From assembly GCF_009184635.1 (NCBI RefSeq), contig NZ_WELI01000017.1, positions 40,196 to 104,195 of the forward strand: a DNA stretch of 64,000 nucleotides. The letters are read 5' to 3'. This document shows positions 33,207 through 41,881 of this stretch, piece after piece (position 1 is the first letter of the stretch; each line of letters starts with the position of its first letter). This DNA comes from Rudanella paleaurantiibacter. Its GTDB lineage: Bacteria; Bacteroidota; Bacteroidia; Cytophagales; Spirosomataceae. The translations under genes and the position numbers were made by a program. The notes beneath the pieces are model-generated. The model was not told where the DNA came from. It saw only the letters and a list, made by a program, of their open reading frames with translations, and did no database searches.

Positions 33207-35264
33207 TTACTTACTCTGGGTAATATTGATCATATTCCCCGCACCATTCTGACCAACGAAAGCGTTATTGCCCGTGGCTCCACCATTCGATTGCGTAATG
33301 TTGAGCTTATTCGGGTCCGCCAAGGCTCCCCCTTGCTGCGTACCGAACGTGTTTGCCCCTCCCAGCCCATACACAAAGTTGCCTGACCCGTTTTGAGTAA
33401 TGTCGGCCTCGTTGAAACCCGCCTGCTGATCCATCAGCACCCGGTTGCTTTGGGCCGCAGTTGAAGCTCCATTCTGTTGCTTCACCGTCAGCTTATCATT
33501 GCCGTTTTGTTTAGCCTTTACCTCATCCCCACCATCCTGATTAATGGTAACCTGGTTCGAAGTACCGGTGATGTACAAACCCCGAGCCGAGGCATTGTCA
33601 ACCGTAGTACCACCACCGCCACCTGTGCCAACCCGGTTATTGTTACCCGTTTGCATGATATCTACCGTATTCCCTTCTGATTGAGCCATGGCTGTACTTT
33701 GCACGGCCATGTTAATCTGGTTACCATTGCCCGTCTGCGAAAGCTCAACATCACTAAAATCACCGCTCAGGTACAGCCCCCGGCCCGCATTACTAATATC
33801 ACCACCACTACTTTCTCCCGTAACACCAATGGAGTTCCCGGGAAGAGCCGTACCCGAGTTTTGGGTAACTTGTACCCTATTATTATCACCATCAATGGCA
33901 GCATTCACCAGATTCCGAGTAGCAGCGTTTGTATTTGTACCGCTCTGACTAACAATAACTTCATTGTCTTTCCCAACCGCACCGCTCTGCGAAGCGGCAT
34001 CTCCGTAGACCTGCACTCGCGCCCAATGCTCATTACCTGTCTGTGTAATGGAGAAATTAGGATTAGCTTCGGTAGCTGTATTTGCGGCCCGTAGTATAAA
34101 TCTGGCGTTGTTGTTATTACCCGTTTGCCGGATCTGGATGTTGTTATTATCGTTACCGGTTCCACGAATGGGAGTCATCCGTACCGTGGCCTCATTATTA
34201 TTACCAAGTTGATCTACGGCAGTGGTATTTGCGTTTCCGAATGCTTCAATCTCGTTGGCGTTGTTACTTGCGCCATTCTGGTTTACCGTAGTCCGGTTAC
34301 CAGTCCCAACCTGAATTACACCCATTGATTCCGCATTGTCTTCATACGGGTTTACTGCTAAACCCGGTGTACCGTTATTTACAATGCGGTTATTATTGCC
34401 ACCTATTTGCGTAATAGTGATTTCATTGCTCGCTCCTAATTGCGTAGCCAATGCCTGCGTATTACGTATGGGCGTACCAGCCGTGCCCTGAGTTACCGTA
34501 ATCTGGTTACCCGTCGACTGTACAGAACTGTTACCGTTTTGCCGGGTAATCACCGTATTCAGCTGATCGGCCGCTGATGTGGCTCCGCTTCCAAACTGTG
34601 TTACGGTTGCCGTGTTGCCTGCGCTGCGGTTGTTCTGATTTGTGACAGCTACATTAAAAGCCCCGTTCTGCGTAACCACCGCATTGTTATTGGAGCTTGC
34701 GCCATTGGCTCCCGCGTTCTGATCGACCGTAGCCGTCTGGTTAGCCCCATTCTGGTTCACATCGGCCAGATTACCCGTACTGGCGTTGGTGTTGGTGCCG
34801 TTCTGGTTAACTGTAGCCGTATGCGTTGCCCCAACCTGATCCACGTCGGCGTAGTTGCCTCCGGCAGCCTCAACGGCAGCCTGGTCCGTTGCTCCGACCG
34901 TAGGCGAACCACTACCACTACCTCCACTTTTATCCTTCTGGTTAATGGTAGCCGTACTTCCGCGCCCACCCGACTGGTTAACGTCGGCCCAGTTTTGATT
35001 AGAACCGTTGAGTTGGTTGATAAACGCGTTGGTTGGTGCCGAGCCTCCCTGCCCGCTGGTATTTTGGGTGGTTCCGGCAAAGTTGCCAACGTTTGTCGAC
35101 GACTGTTTGTCCTGCTGAACACTGGAGTTTTGATACGTACCCGTTTGGGTTTGCTCAGCGGTTTGGCTACTGCCGTTCTGGTTGAGCGTAGCCGAGTTAC
35201 TCTGGGCGTAGCTGACTGCCGCGAAGGCCATCAGTGCGGCCCCGGTGAGGATGATCTTTTTCAT
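33207..35264 (-). CDS. Giant curlin-repeat amyloid subunit (685 residues)
   Basis: An exported protein (MKKIILTGAALMAFAAVSYAQ) made almost wholly of curlin repeats. The core Q-x-G-x-x-N with a following alternating hydrophobic strand recurs throughout (TLNQNGSSQTAEQTQTGTYQ; DVNQNGANQTATVDQNAG; ITQIGGNNNRIVNNG; VDQLGNNNEATVRM; ELSQTGNGNQINMAVQ; ITQNGSGNFVYGL). E. coli CsgA has five units; at ~20-23 residues per unit this chain would have on the order of thirty. Composition is dominated by N, Q, G, T, A, with almost no aromatics or cysteine. There is no T9SS C-terminal domain, so export by the downstream CsgG is expected. A likely structural fibre subunit. Confidence 0.88.
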   Translation of the reverse strand: MKKIILTGAALMAFAAVSYAQSNSATLNQNGSSQTAEQTQTGTYQNSSVQQDKQSSTNVGNFAGTTQNTSGQGGSAPTNAFINQLNGSNQNWADVNQSGGRGSTATINQKDKSGGSGSGSPTVGATDQAAVEAAGGNYADVDQVGATHTATVNQNGTNTNASTGNLADVNQNGANQTATVDQNAGANGASSNNNAVVTQNGAFNVAVTNQNNRSAGNTATVTQFGSGATSAADQLNTVITRQNGNSSVQSTGNQITVTQGTAGTPIRNTQALATQLGASNEITITQIGGNNNRIVNNGTPGLAVNPYEDNAESMGVIQVGTGNRTTVNQNGASNNANEIEAFGNANTTAVDQLGNNNEATVRMTPIRGTGNDNNNIQIRQTGNNNNARFILRAANTATEANPNFSITQTGNEHWARVQVYGDAASQSGAVGKDNEVIVSQSGTNTNAATRNLVNAAIDGDNNRVQVTQNSGTALPGNSIGVTGESSGGDISNAGRGLYLSGDFSDVELSQTGNGNQINMAVQSTAMAQSEGNTVDIMQTGNNNRVGTGGGGGTTVDNASARGLYITGTSNQVTINQDGGDEVKAKQNGNDKLTVKQQNGASTAAQSNRVLMDQQAGFNEADITQNGSGNFVYGLGGANTFGTQQGGALADPNKLNITQSNGGATGNNAFVGQNGAGNMINITQSK

Positions 35265-35292
35265 CGTGGAGTTATTAAGATGAAATGACTAT

Positions 35293-35338
35293 CACGGTGC
35301 CCTCCCCGCCCCGGCTGGGGTCAGAGAGGGCTACCGTG
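35293..35338 (-). promoter_or_regulatory. Intercistronic hairpin between the two giant curlin genes
   Basis: Stem 35293-35304 with 35326-35338 (one bulged base), plus an inner CCCC/GGGG pair. No T-run follows. It fills much of the 96-bp spacer. Confidence 0.6.
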
Positions 35339-35360
35339 TACGGATTTGCGCTAACCGGAG

Positions 35361-37388
35361 TTAGTTGTTCTGAGTGATGGTAGCGGTATTGCCTACGCCA
35401 TTTTGCCCAACATTGGCAATATTTCCGATCCCAGTGCTGGTTTGCGATACAGTCAGGGCGTTCCCGTCGCCAGCCTGTGTAGCAAACGAGCCCGCCCCCG
35501 TCAAACCACGGAGAATGTTATTGTCTCCGGTTTGGGTAGCAGTGGCGACCTGGTTGTTACCCGTTTGTAACAACCGAGCCTCGTTCGTACTGCCATCCTG
35601 AGTCATCAGGGCCGTATTATTACTTGACACAATACTTCCATCTCCCTGCCGAATAACAGCGATACTATTTGAACCCGAAATCTGATTAATATCGGCATTG
35701 TTCAAGTTTCCACCTACCTGATAAATTTTGGCATTATTACCCGTTCCGGCTCCACCTTGCAAAATGTCTGCATCCGCATTGGTACCCCCACCCGTCTGCA
35801 CAATCAGAGCCTGCTTATCAGCACCATCTGTTTGGGTTACCGATGCACTATTGTTTACACCAGACTGGTAGATGTTGGCATCATGGCTTGTACCAGAAAC
35901 CTGGGTAATGGTAGCATCACCATCAGTTGCATCAGAGCCAAGCGTTACCCCAAATTCAAGAGCGACTGTACCGTTCTGCGCATCTCGAGCATCGGGACGC
36001 CCCTGACTAATACGAGCATTATGGCCTGAACCGCCTTCCTGAGAAATAGTGGCATCATTATTATTTGCTGATGAGGGAGTCCCCGTTGAGCCGCCCCAAC
36101 CCTGATCAATACGGGCAGAAGAACCTGCTACATCCGAATCCTGAGTAATAGTTCCGTTATTACCACTACCGGTTGCTTTTCCGTCGCCAGCCGCAGAACC
36201 AACGCTCTGTGCAACCTGAGCGAAGTTGCTACTCCCACCTTGTGTGATGGAAATTTCGTTTCCTGATGATTCAGAATTACTTCCGTAGCCTTGATATGCA
36301 CGGGCAGTACTACCACTTGCGGTTTGATTGATAGTTGCCTGGTCACCAGAAGAAATTCCAATATAGCCTTGGCCAATTAAAGCAGAACTGTTAGAGCCGC
36401 TCTGATTTACAGTAGCCTCACTACTCGTAGCACTGCTATTGAAGAGATTTCCCTGATAAACACTGGCTGTGTTACCCGTATTCGACTGGTTAATAGTTGC
36501 TTTGTTATCCGTAGCTATACCGTACTCAGCGCCCTGAATAACAGTAGCCGTATTACCCGCTGCGGTTTGATTAACCGTTGCCTGATTGCCAGTAGCTGTT
36601 CCTGCCTGACTATTAGCTGCGTCTCCATCTGGGTTAGCATCTGTTCCCTGATCAATACGGGCTGTGTTGCCATCAGCACCTTGAGTGACAGTGGCCGTAT
36701 TATTTGTTGATGCCCCACCGGCAACGCTTACCCCCAATTTCCCTTGACTAACAGTGGCTGTATTACCTTTTACAGCTGCACCGGCAGTACCGGGTGCCGT
36801 AAAGCCCTGATATACGTCGGCCGTATTTCCCGACGAATTGATTGATTGATTAATGGTAGCGTTGTTCGCTGTTGTTCCAGCGTTATTCTGGTAGATTTCA
36901 CCATCGTTTTTCTGGCTACCATTATTTTGGTTGATGGTAGCATTTCCCAAGGTTCCTTGTTGGAAGGTACCAGCAAAGTTTCCATCCCCTGCCTTAGCCG
37001 TTAAGGTTGCCTTATTAGTGGTTTCTCCGCCACTCGACCCGTTTGCGCCGGCGTTTTGATTGATTGTGCTGGTGAGGTCACCGCCTAATTGCGTACTGGC
37101 AGCCCGGTTACCCTGCGATACATTAGTCCCCGATCCATTTTGATTGATGGCTGCCGTATTAGAGCCTGTTGCGGGAGTAGCCTGCGTACCCTGATTCGTT
37201 GAAGCATAGTTACCAAAATTCAGCCCCGAAGCACCAACCTGCTGAATAGTAGATGTTTGTTGATTACCATATTGTGTAGCCTCAGCTGTTTGCCCATTGC
37301 CTGCCTGATTAACAGTTGAATTGTTCTGCGCGAACGAAGCGGCTGCGAACGCCATCAGGGCTGCGCCGGTAAGAATTACTTTTTTCAT
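35361..37388 (-). CDS. Giant curlin-repeat amyloid subunit (675 residues)
   Basis: A paralogue of the neighbouring 685-residue curlin. The signal peptides are nearly identical (MKKVILTGAALMAFAAASFAQ versus MKKIILTGAALMAFAAVSYAQ), and it ends similarly (VGQNGVGNTATITQNN). Repeats alternate an inward strand such as ATINQN, ATVTQG or ATISQEG with a Y/D-QG strand (TADVYQGF, ARIDQGTDAN, ASVYQGNLF, ARAYQGYGSN). So the unit is often N-T-A-x-[IV]-x-Q-G rather than the QNGxxN form. This suggests a different face chemistry for co-assembly (inference). The coding sequence is richer in A/T-ending codons than its neighbours. Confidence 0.87.
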   Translation of the reverse strand: MKKVILTGAALMAFAAASFAQNNSTVNQAGNGQTAEATQYGNQQTSTIQQVGASGLNFGNYASTNQGTQATPATGSNTAAINQNGSGTNVSQGNRAASTQLGGDLTSTINQNAGANGSSGGETTNKATLTAKAGDGNFAGTFQQGTLGNATINQNNGSQKNDGEIYQNNAGTTANNATINQSINSSGNTADVYQGFTAPGTAGAAVKGNTATVSQGKLGVSVAGGASTNNTATVTQGADGNTARIDQGTDANPDGDAANSQAGTATGNQATVNQTAAGNTATVIQGAEYGIATDNKATINQSNTGNTASVYQGNLFNSSATSSEATVNQSGSNSSALIGQGYIGISSGDQATINQTASGSTARAYQGYGSNSESSGNEISITQGGSSNFAQVAQSVGSAAGDGKATGSGNNGTITQDSDVAGSSARIDQGWGGSTGTPSSANNNDATISQEGGSGHNARISQGRPDARDAQNGTVALEFGVTLGSDATDGDATITQVSGTSHDANIYQSGVNNSASVTQTDGADKQALIVQTGGGTNADADILQGGAGTGNNAKIYQVGGNLNNADINQISGSNSIAVIRQGDGSIVSSNNTALMTQDGSTNEARLLQTGNNQVATATQTGDNNILRGLTGAGSFATQAGDGNALTVSQTSTGIGNIANVGQNGVGNTATITQNN

Positions 37389-37541
37389 TGGTTCTGACTG
37401 TTTTTAAACGGAATATGAACTGGATAAAGTCGGATGCACAAAAGCCGATTAGGCGGATCGTAGAGCAAATCGTTCAAAAGAGGAAGAGCAGTACCTGGTG
37501 GCCCACTCCGCTACAAAGCATACCTATATCAATTGGGTTGG

Positions 37542-37886
37542 TTACTGTTCCTGCTTTCGGGGGGGCGGCCCAGGTCGTTTGGAGGCCGGCCGCTCCTGTT
37601 GCTCAATCACTACAGTTGAGCGGCCATCGTGACGCACCTCTACAGAGTTGGTATTTCCACGAGCTTCCACCACCTCCGTGCCGACGCCCCGCGCTGATTG
37701 CCGCACCACCGCCCGGTTGCCACTTCCCGATTGCCGAATCACCACCGTTGAGCCCACATGAAGGCCACCTACCGGCGTATTAAGGTCGGGTTCGGGAGGT
37801 ACCCGCTCAGCACGAACCTGACCAAAGGCCGTGGAAGCCAGCAAAACAGCACTAACTGAGCCCAGTAATTGCAAGATCGTTTTCAT
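37542..37886 (-). CDS. Mini-curlin-like exported protein (114 residues)
   Basis: Signal peptide MKTILQLLGSVSAVLLASTAFGQ, then ~25 linker residues and about three curlin-like units (VVIRQSGSGNRAVVRQSARG; TEVVEARGNTNSVEVRHDG; STVVIEQQERP). The positions facing Q/N in ordinary curlins are often Arg or Glu. A short basic Pro-rich tail follows (RPASKRPGPPPRKQEQ). Its start overlaps the stop of the preceding curlin gene by ATGA, implying translational coupling. A fibre cap, nucleator or assembly inhibitor are all possible; none is shown. The family is not one I can name. Confidence 0.7.
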   Translation of the reverse strand: MKTILQLLGSVSAVLLASTAFGQVRAERVPPEPDLNTPVGGLHVGSTVVIRQSGSGNRAVVRQSARGVGTEVVEARGNTNSVEVRHDGRSTVVIEQQERPASKRPGPPPRKQEQ

Positions 37887-38908
37887 CGTTGTCGGAATGT
37901 TCCGGTGTTACCACCCCCTGTTTGGTTTACCTGTACGGTCACTGCATTGGCCGAAACCTCAATCGACAGGTGGTTATTTGAACCTACCTGACCTGCACCC
38001 AACACGCGCCCAGACGCTCCCAGCTGACTAATCATCAATCCGTTACCAGAACCGTTCTGATCCAGATCGAGCCGATTATCTACGCTTGCCTGTGTACTGG
38101 TGTATTGGTTGTTGTTCCCTCCGGTCTGATCGAGTTGCACACTGGCTCCATTGCCGGTCTGGTTTATGGTTGCCTGTTGCCGATTGTTTGTTTGGCGAAC
38201 GATGGCTTGGTTCGTATGGCCCGGCTGCGCGATGAAAGCCTCCGACTGGTTGCCAGTTTGGCTAATATTAGCTCCATTTTGGTTACCAGTTTGCAGTACT
38301 TCAATCCGCAGATCATCACCGGATTGAGTCGTTGTAATGCTATTTTGATTACCGCCCTGGTTCAAGTCAAGCCGGTTTCGGTTACCGAGCACGGCAGCCG
38401 ACGAAATCGTGTTACCATCTCCAGACTGGCTAATAATCAACCGGTTGCCATCTCCTGCACTTACCGATACGCCCAACGTATTGAGGCTGCCCGTTTGCCG
38501 AATGGTTAGTTGGTTCCGGCTTGTTCTGCCCTGCACATCCATGTCGACAGTTGCCTGATTTCCGGTTTTCCGCTGTACCACATCGAGCTGATTGTCAGAC
38601 CCGCGTAGTTCCAAATCAGCCGTATTGCCAGAGCCAAGTTGGTTTACCTCAATGGTATTATTTGCACTATTGGCACCCCTTAGGCGTAGCGTAGCCCGGT
38701 GAGGAGTGGCGCTGCCCCCCGAAAGTTGGTTCACAACCGAGTTGTTTTGCGTACCTACCTGCCGCCAATCAGCCTGATGATCAGCACCTTGCTGATTAAT
38801 CACCGTACCGTTAGCCGATCCACTCTGTTCGAGTGTGGCCGATATAGTCTGAGCTTTGAGCCCAGCGGCAAACAGACCCAAAAACAGGGATAGATATACT
38901 TTCTTCAT
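37883..38908 (-). CDS. Curlin-repeat protein with basic C-terminus (first gene of the operon)
   Basis: A 341-residue protein from the ATG at 38908 (signal peptide MKKVYLSLFLGLFAAGLKAQ); a 350-residue frame from 38935 adds nine residues with no signal function. It is made of imperfect curlin units (LEQSGSANGTVINQQGADHQ; VNQLGSGNTADLELRGSDNQ; IRQTGSLNTLGV; ISQTGNQSEAFIAQPGHTNQ) and ends NQTGGGNTGTFRQR. More charged residues (D, R) occur than in the giant curlins. The tail with Arg recalls E. coli CsgB, whose C-terminal repeat is basic. Minor subunit or nucleator is plausible. First gene downstream of the predicted operon promoter. Confidence 0.83.
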   Translation of the reverse strand: MKKVYLSLFLGLFAAGLKAQTISATLEQSGSANGTVINQQGADHQADWRQVGTQNNSVVNQLSGGSATPHRATLRLRGANSANNTIEVNQLGSGNTADLELRGSDNQLDVVQRKTGNQATVDMDVQGRTSRNQLTIRQTGSLNTLGVSVSAGDGNRLIISQSGDGNTISSAAVLGNRNRLDLNQGGNQNSITTTQSGDDLRIEVLQTGNQNGANISQTGNQSEAFIAQPGHTNQAIVRQTNNRQQATINQTGNGASVQLDQTGGNNNQYTSTQASVDNRLDLDQNGSGNGLMISQLGASGRVLGAGQVGSNNHLSIEVSANAVTVQVNQTGGGNTGTFRQR

Positions 38909-39180
38909 AATATCTTGATTGGTTCGACAGAGCAAATAGTTTTTCTCTCGCGAATACAGCCGTACGAATCTGGCAATACGTACAAAATGCTGGTTTAGAA
39001 GAAAGTATCAAGTAGGAGCGTACTCGCCGAAACGCTATCTGACGAGTGCGGGTATGTAGCAACCCTGACTGTAGAAGAAAATGAAAACCGGTTTTTGGTA
39101 GATTTAACGTTCATGGTGTGCACTGTGTCTAAAATGGTTATAGTCACATGTTAACTGCCTCGTATAGCTGAGAGACAACA
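38909..39180 (-). promoter_or_regulatory. Long 5' leader of the curli operon, with a possible 39-residue ORF
   Basis: If the promoter at 39181-39212 is right, about 265 nt precede the first curlin ATG. The segment holds a short ORF on the minus strand (ATG at 39114, TAA at 38995-38997; Ser/Thr-rich, begins MNVKSTKNRFSFSS), which may be chance. No known riboswitch is recognised. The length would allow RNA-level control of biofilm genes. Confidence 0.35.
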
Positions 39181-39212
39181 CAAATGTAGAGGGAGGTTTT
39201 ACAAGAAGTCAA
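39181..39212 (-). promoter_or_regulatory. Candidate promoter of the curli operon
   Basis: On the minus strand TTG (39210-39212) is followed after 21 bp by TACATTTG (39181-39188), an exact TAnnTTTG -7 box. It is the best promoter match in the divergent region. Confidence 0.55.
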
Positions 39213-39609
39213 CTACCGTTTAATAAATTGAAAAAACGTTTATATATTATTATTATAGTTCTATTCAAACTAATAAAATACAATTTTACATTACAAAATA
39301 AACTATTCTATAAATATAGGCACAATGTATATACAACTCACAAGCCAAATACAAACGTTTGATTATCAGCAATTTAATTATTTAGCCTAAAAACTAACTT
39401 GGTGGTCAATACCGTTTAATCAAAATTGAACAAATCAGAGAATCATGCCTGAGGTAATTGGCACTTTTTAACACGAATCATAGCCAAACTAACTCGAAAT
39501 GGTTGATAATAAACCCCAAATTTTAATGCGCTTAATAAATCCGGCAAAAAAATAGTCAACGTGATTGGCTACACACATACTTTCGACACCAAATCATGCC
39601 ATTTAATAT
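39213..39609. other. AT-rich divergent intergenic region, no gene seen
   Basis: About 400 bp, strongly A/T-rich compared with the flanking GC-rich genes, between the curli operon and the T9SS surface-protein gene. No ORF with coding character and no tRNA or long inverted repeat was found. It probably serves as a shared regulatory region (inference). Confidence 0.5.
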
Positions 39610-41787
39610 ATGAAAAATTTAATTCTACACCATGTATGCCTATGGGCTCTATTTACTTTATCAATAACGGCACAAACTTGGGGTCAGTCGTTTAGCTACA
39701 GTCTTTCCGGTTCTAATTCGTTTACGGCCAGCACCTGCAATCCGTCAGCTCCGCTGACTTTCCGGGTATCCATGACAAACCAGCCCGCCGACGTAGCTAT
39801 CACTGTGCCGACAGGGTTTGAGGTTCGGGTAGGCTCCGGCACCTATGGCCCAACGGGAAGCATACCAGCTTCTACAACCAGTATAACCGTAGAAGTACGC
39901 TTATCGGGGCAGGTACCAGGGAGTTCGTCGGGGTTTGTGCGCTTCACACACGGCGGAGGAACAGCCAGTTATAACGTATCGGGTAACACAACCAGTACCA
40001 ATGCCGTGGCTCTATCGGCCAGTCCAACTATACTCACCAGCTTTAGCACTTCACAGGGCACACCTTCTAACGTACAGGTATATACGTTAACAGGTTGTAA
40101 CCTCAGTACACCAGTTGTCATTACGCCCCCCACCGGCTACGCCGTCAGCACCGACGGGAGTAACTTTAGCCCTACGCCACTGAGTGTCGCACTCGGGCAA
40201 GCAGGTCAATCAATCTTTGTTCGGCTGACAGGCGACGCTGCCGGTTCGTTCGGCGGTAGTATCGACAATCAGACAACGGGGGCCTCCACAACCGTATCGG
40301 TGTCGGGGCAGGTTTCGGCTCCTCCTATTGCAGCTCCTGACCTACAAACTCAGAGTGGACAGGGTTATCCGGGCGGGGTCAGTGCGCTAACCGTCACCCA
40401 GAACCAGTATGCATCGGTCGTGTTCACAGCAACCAACTGCGCTGGCGTATTGAGCTGGACGGGTAGCAACGGTAGTACAGGCACTGGAGATATTGCCGTG
40501 CCTACAAACACTACCGGTATGTTTACGTACACGGCGGTATGTACCTTACTGGGACAAAGCGGACCACCCGCATCGGCTACGCTCATTGTACAACCAGCAG
40601 CCAATCGCCCACCTTCGGCCACAAGTATCCCTGACCAGACTGCCGTTGTAGGTCAGATATTTAGTTACACAATTCCAAACAATACATTTACGGACCCCGA
40701 TGGGCAAACTCTCACACTCACGGCATCGGGGCTTCCGGCTGGTACCATATTCTCAGGTAATAGCATTAGCGGAACCCCTTCGCAAACAGGTGTCAATTCG
40801 GTTACCGTAGTAGCTACCGACCCGGGCGGTCTCTCAGTAAGTGCATCTTTTTTGATTACGGTGGTTCCACAATCGACCACGAGTCCGCAACCTCTGCAAC
40901 TCATTGCACCTACCTACAACTGTCTGACGGGCGTATTCCAGTTCAATACTATCGGCGGAGATAGTACACCCATTTCATTCAGTGCTATTGGCATTACAGG
41001 GCCTCGAGTAAGTAATATAGCCAGTTTGGTCGATGATGTAGACACGCAACTGGCCGAAGAGATTCGGAATGGCCGCCCCAACGTTGCCCCCATTCGATTG
41101 TCGGCTACGCAAAGCGGAGTTAGTGTAACGTATTTGTGGGATGCCGTTGCAACCTGTACCAGCAGTTCAACCGTAACTCCCCCACCAACATCGACTACGG
41201 CAGCCTGTGGCAGCCCGGCCGAAACACTGGGCCAATCTCTGCAAATGGTAGCCCCTACCTACAATTGCCAAACCGGTGATATTCAGTTTAAAACCACAGG
41301 TGGTAATGGCTCGGCAATTACGTATCTGGCCATCGGCATTGTTTCGGAAACAACAAACTGTATTGACCGAATGGATAATGAAGTGGCTATGGATGTGCAG
41401 AACGACAGCCCTAATGTACAGCCATTTACCCTTATTGCCCGGCAGGGTAGCCAGTCGTCTACGTTCAGTTGGGACGCCCGCGCGTATTGTCGAACCACCG
41501 CGCCTGCCCGGCGAGCGGGTACAATGTCGGACAGTGATTTACAGATAACGGTTTTAAATAACCCCACCGATCGGGAACAGGTTGAAGTACTCATTACAGG
41601 GGCTAGTGACACCCAACTGCAACTGTCGGTAACTGACGCAGCGGGCCGAGTAGTGAGTCGGCAGGTGATTGGCCTGGCCAAAGCCAAAGAACACCAATTA
41701 CTCCACATAGGCTCAGCACCTGGTATGTATTTTCTGAAGGCGTTAACCCCCACAGGATCGCAAACGGTACGGATTTTGAAAAAGTAA
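39610..41787 (+). CDS. T9SS-exported surface protein with Ig/cadherin-like and duplicated C-terminal modules
   Basis: A 725-residue protein: signal peptide (to TWGQ), then two ~95-residue beta-sandwich repeats (FSYSLSGSNSFTASTCNPSAPLTFRV; TILTSFSTSQGTPSNVQVYTLTGCNLSTPVVI). A putative Ig/cadherin-like CADG domain follows (~335-425: IPDQTAVVGQIFSYTIPNNTFTDPDGQTLTLTASGLPAGTIF). Two copies of an ~80-residue module begin LQLIAPTYNCLTGVFQF and LQMVAPTYNCQTGDIQF. The last ~75 residues are a type A T9SS sorting domain (DLQITVLNNPTDREQVEVLITGA ... GMYFLKALTPTGSQTVRILKK). Predicted cell-surface adhesin or matrix protein. It is divergent from the curli operon. Terminator 29 bp downstream. Confidence 0.85.
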   Translation: MKNLILHHVCLWALFTLSITAQTWGQSFSYSLSGSNSFTASTCNPSAPLTFRVSMTNQPADVAITVPTGFEVRVGSGTYGPTGSIPASTTSITVEVRLSGQVPGSSSGFVRFTHGGGTASYNVSGNTTSTNAVALSASPTILTSFSTSQGTPSNVQVYTLTGCNLSTPVVITPPTGYAVSTDGSNFSPTPLSVALGQAGQSIFVRLTGDAAGSFGGSIDNQTTGASTTVSVSGQVSAPPIAAPDLQTQSGQGYPGGVSALTVTQNQYASVVFTATNCAGVLSWTGSNGSTGTGDIAVPTNTTGMFTYTAVCTLLGQSGPPASATLIVQPAANRPPSATSIPDQTAVVGQIFSYTIPNNTFTDPDGQTLTLTASGLPAGTIFSGNSISGTPSQTGVNSVTVVATDPGGLSVSASFLITVVPQSTTSPQPLQLIAPTYNCLTGVFQFNTIGGDSTPISFSAIGITGPRVSNIASLVDDVDTQLAEEIRNGRPNVAPIRLSATQSGVSVTYLWDAVATCTSSSTVTPPPTSTTAACGSPAETLGQSLQMVAPTYNCQTGDIQFKTTGGNGSAITYLAIGIVSETTNCIDRMDNEVAMDVQNDSPNVQPFTLIARQGSQSSTFSWDARAYCRTTAPARRAGTMSDSDLQITVLNNPTDREQVEVLITGASDTQLQLSVTDAAGRVVSRQVIGLAKAKEHQLLHIGSAPGMYFLKALTPTGSQTVRILKK

Positions 41788-41815
41788 GTGTGTCGATATC
41801 TCTTCGTTAACGCAA

Positions 41816-41845
41816 GGCCCCGATTTGAGTATATCGGGGCCTTTT
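41816..41845 (+). terminator. Terminator of the T9SS surface-protein gene
   Basis: Perfect 9-bp stem (41816-41824 with 41833-41841), eight-base loop, followed by TTTT. Confidence 0.85.
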
Positions 41846-41881
41846 GCTATCCTTACCCGTACAATTCTGTTTTCTCGGCCC

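Noticed and set aside
33207..37388. RTX, ice-nucleation or hemagglutinin-type repeats instead of curlin
   Set aside because: No GGxGxD calcium motifs; the Q-x-G-x-x-N pattern and linkage to csgE, csgF and csgG fit curlin.
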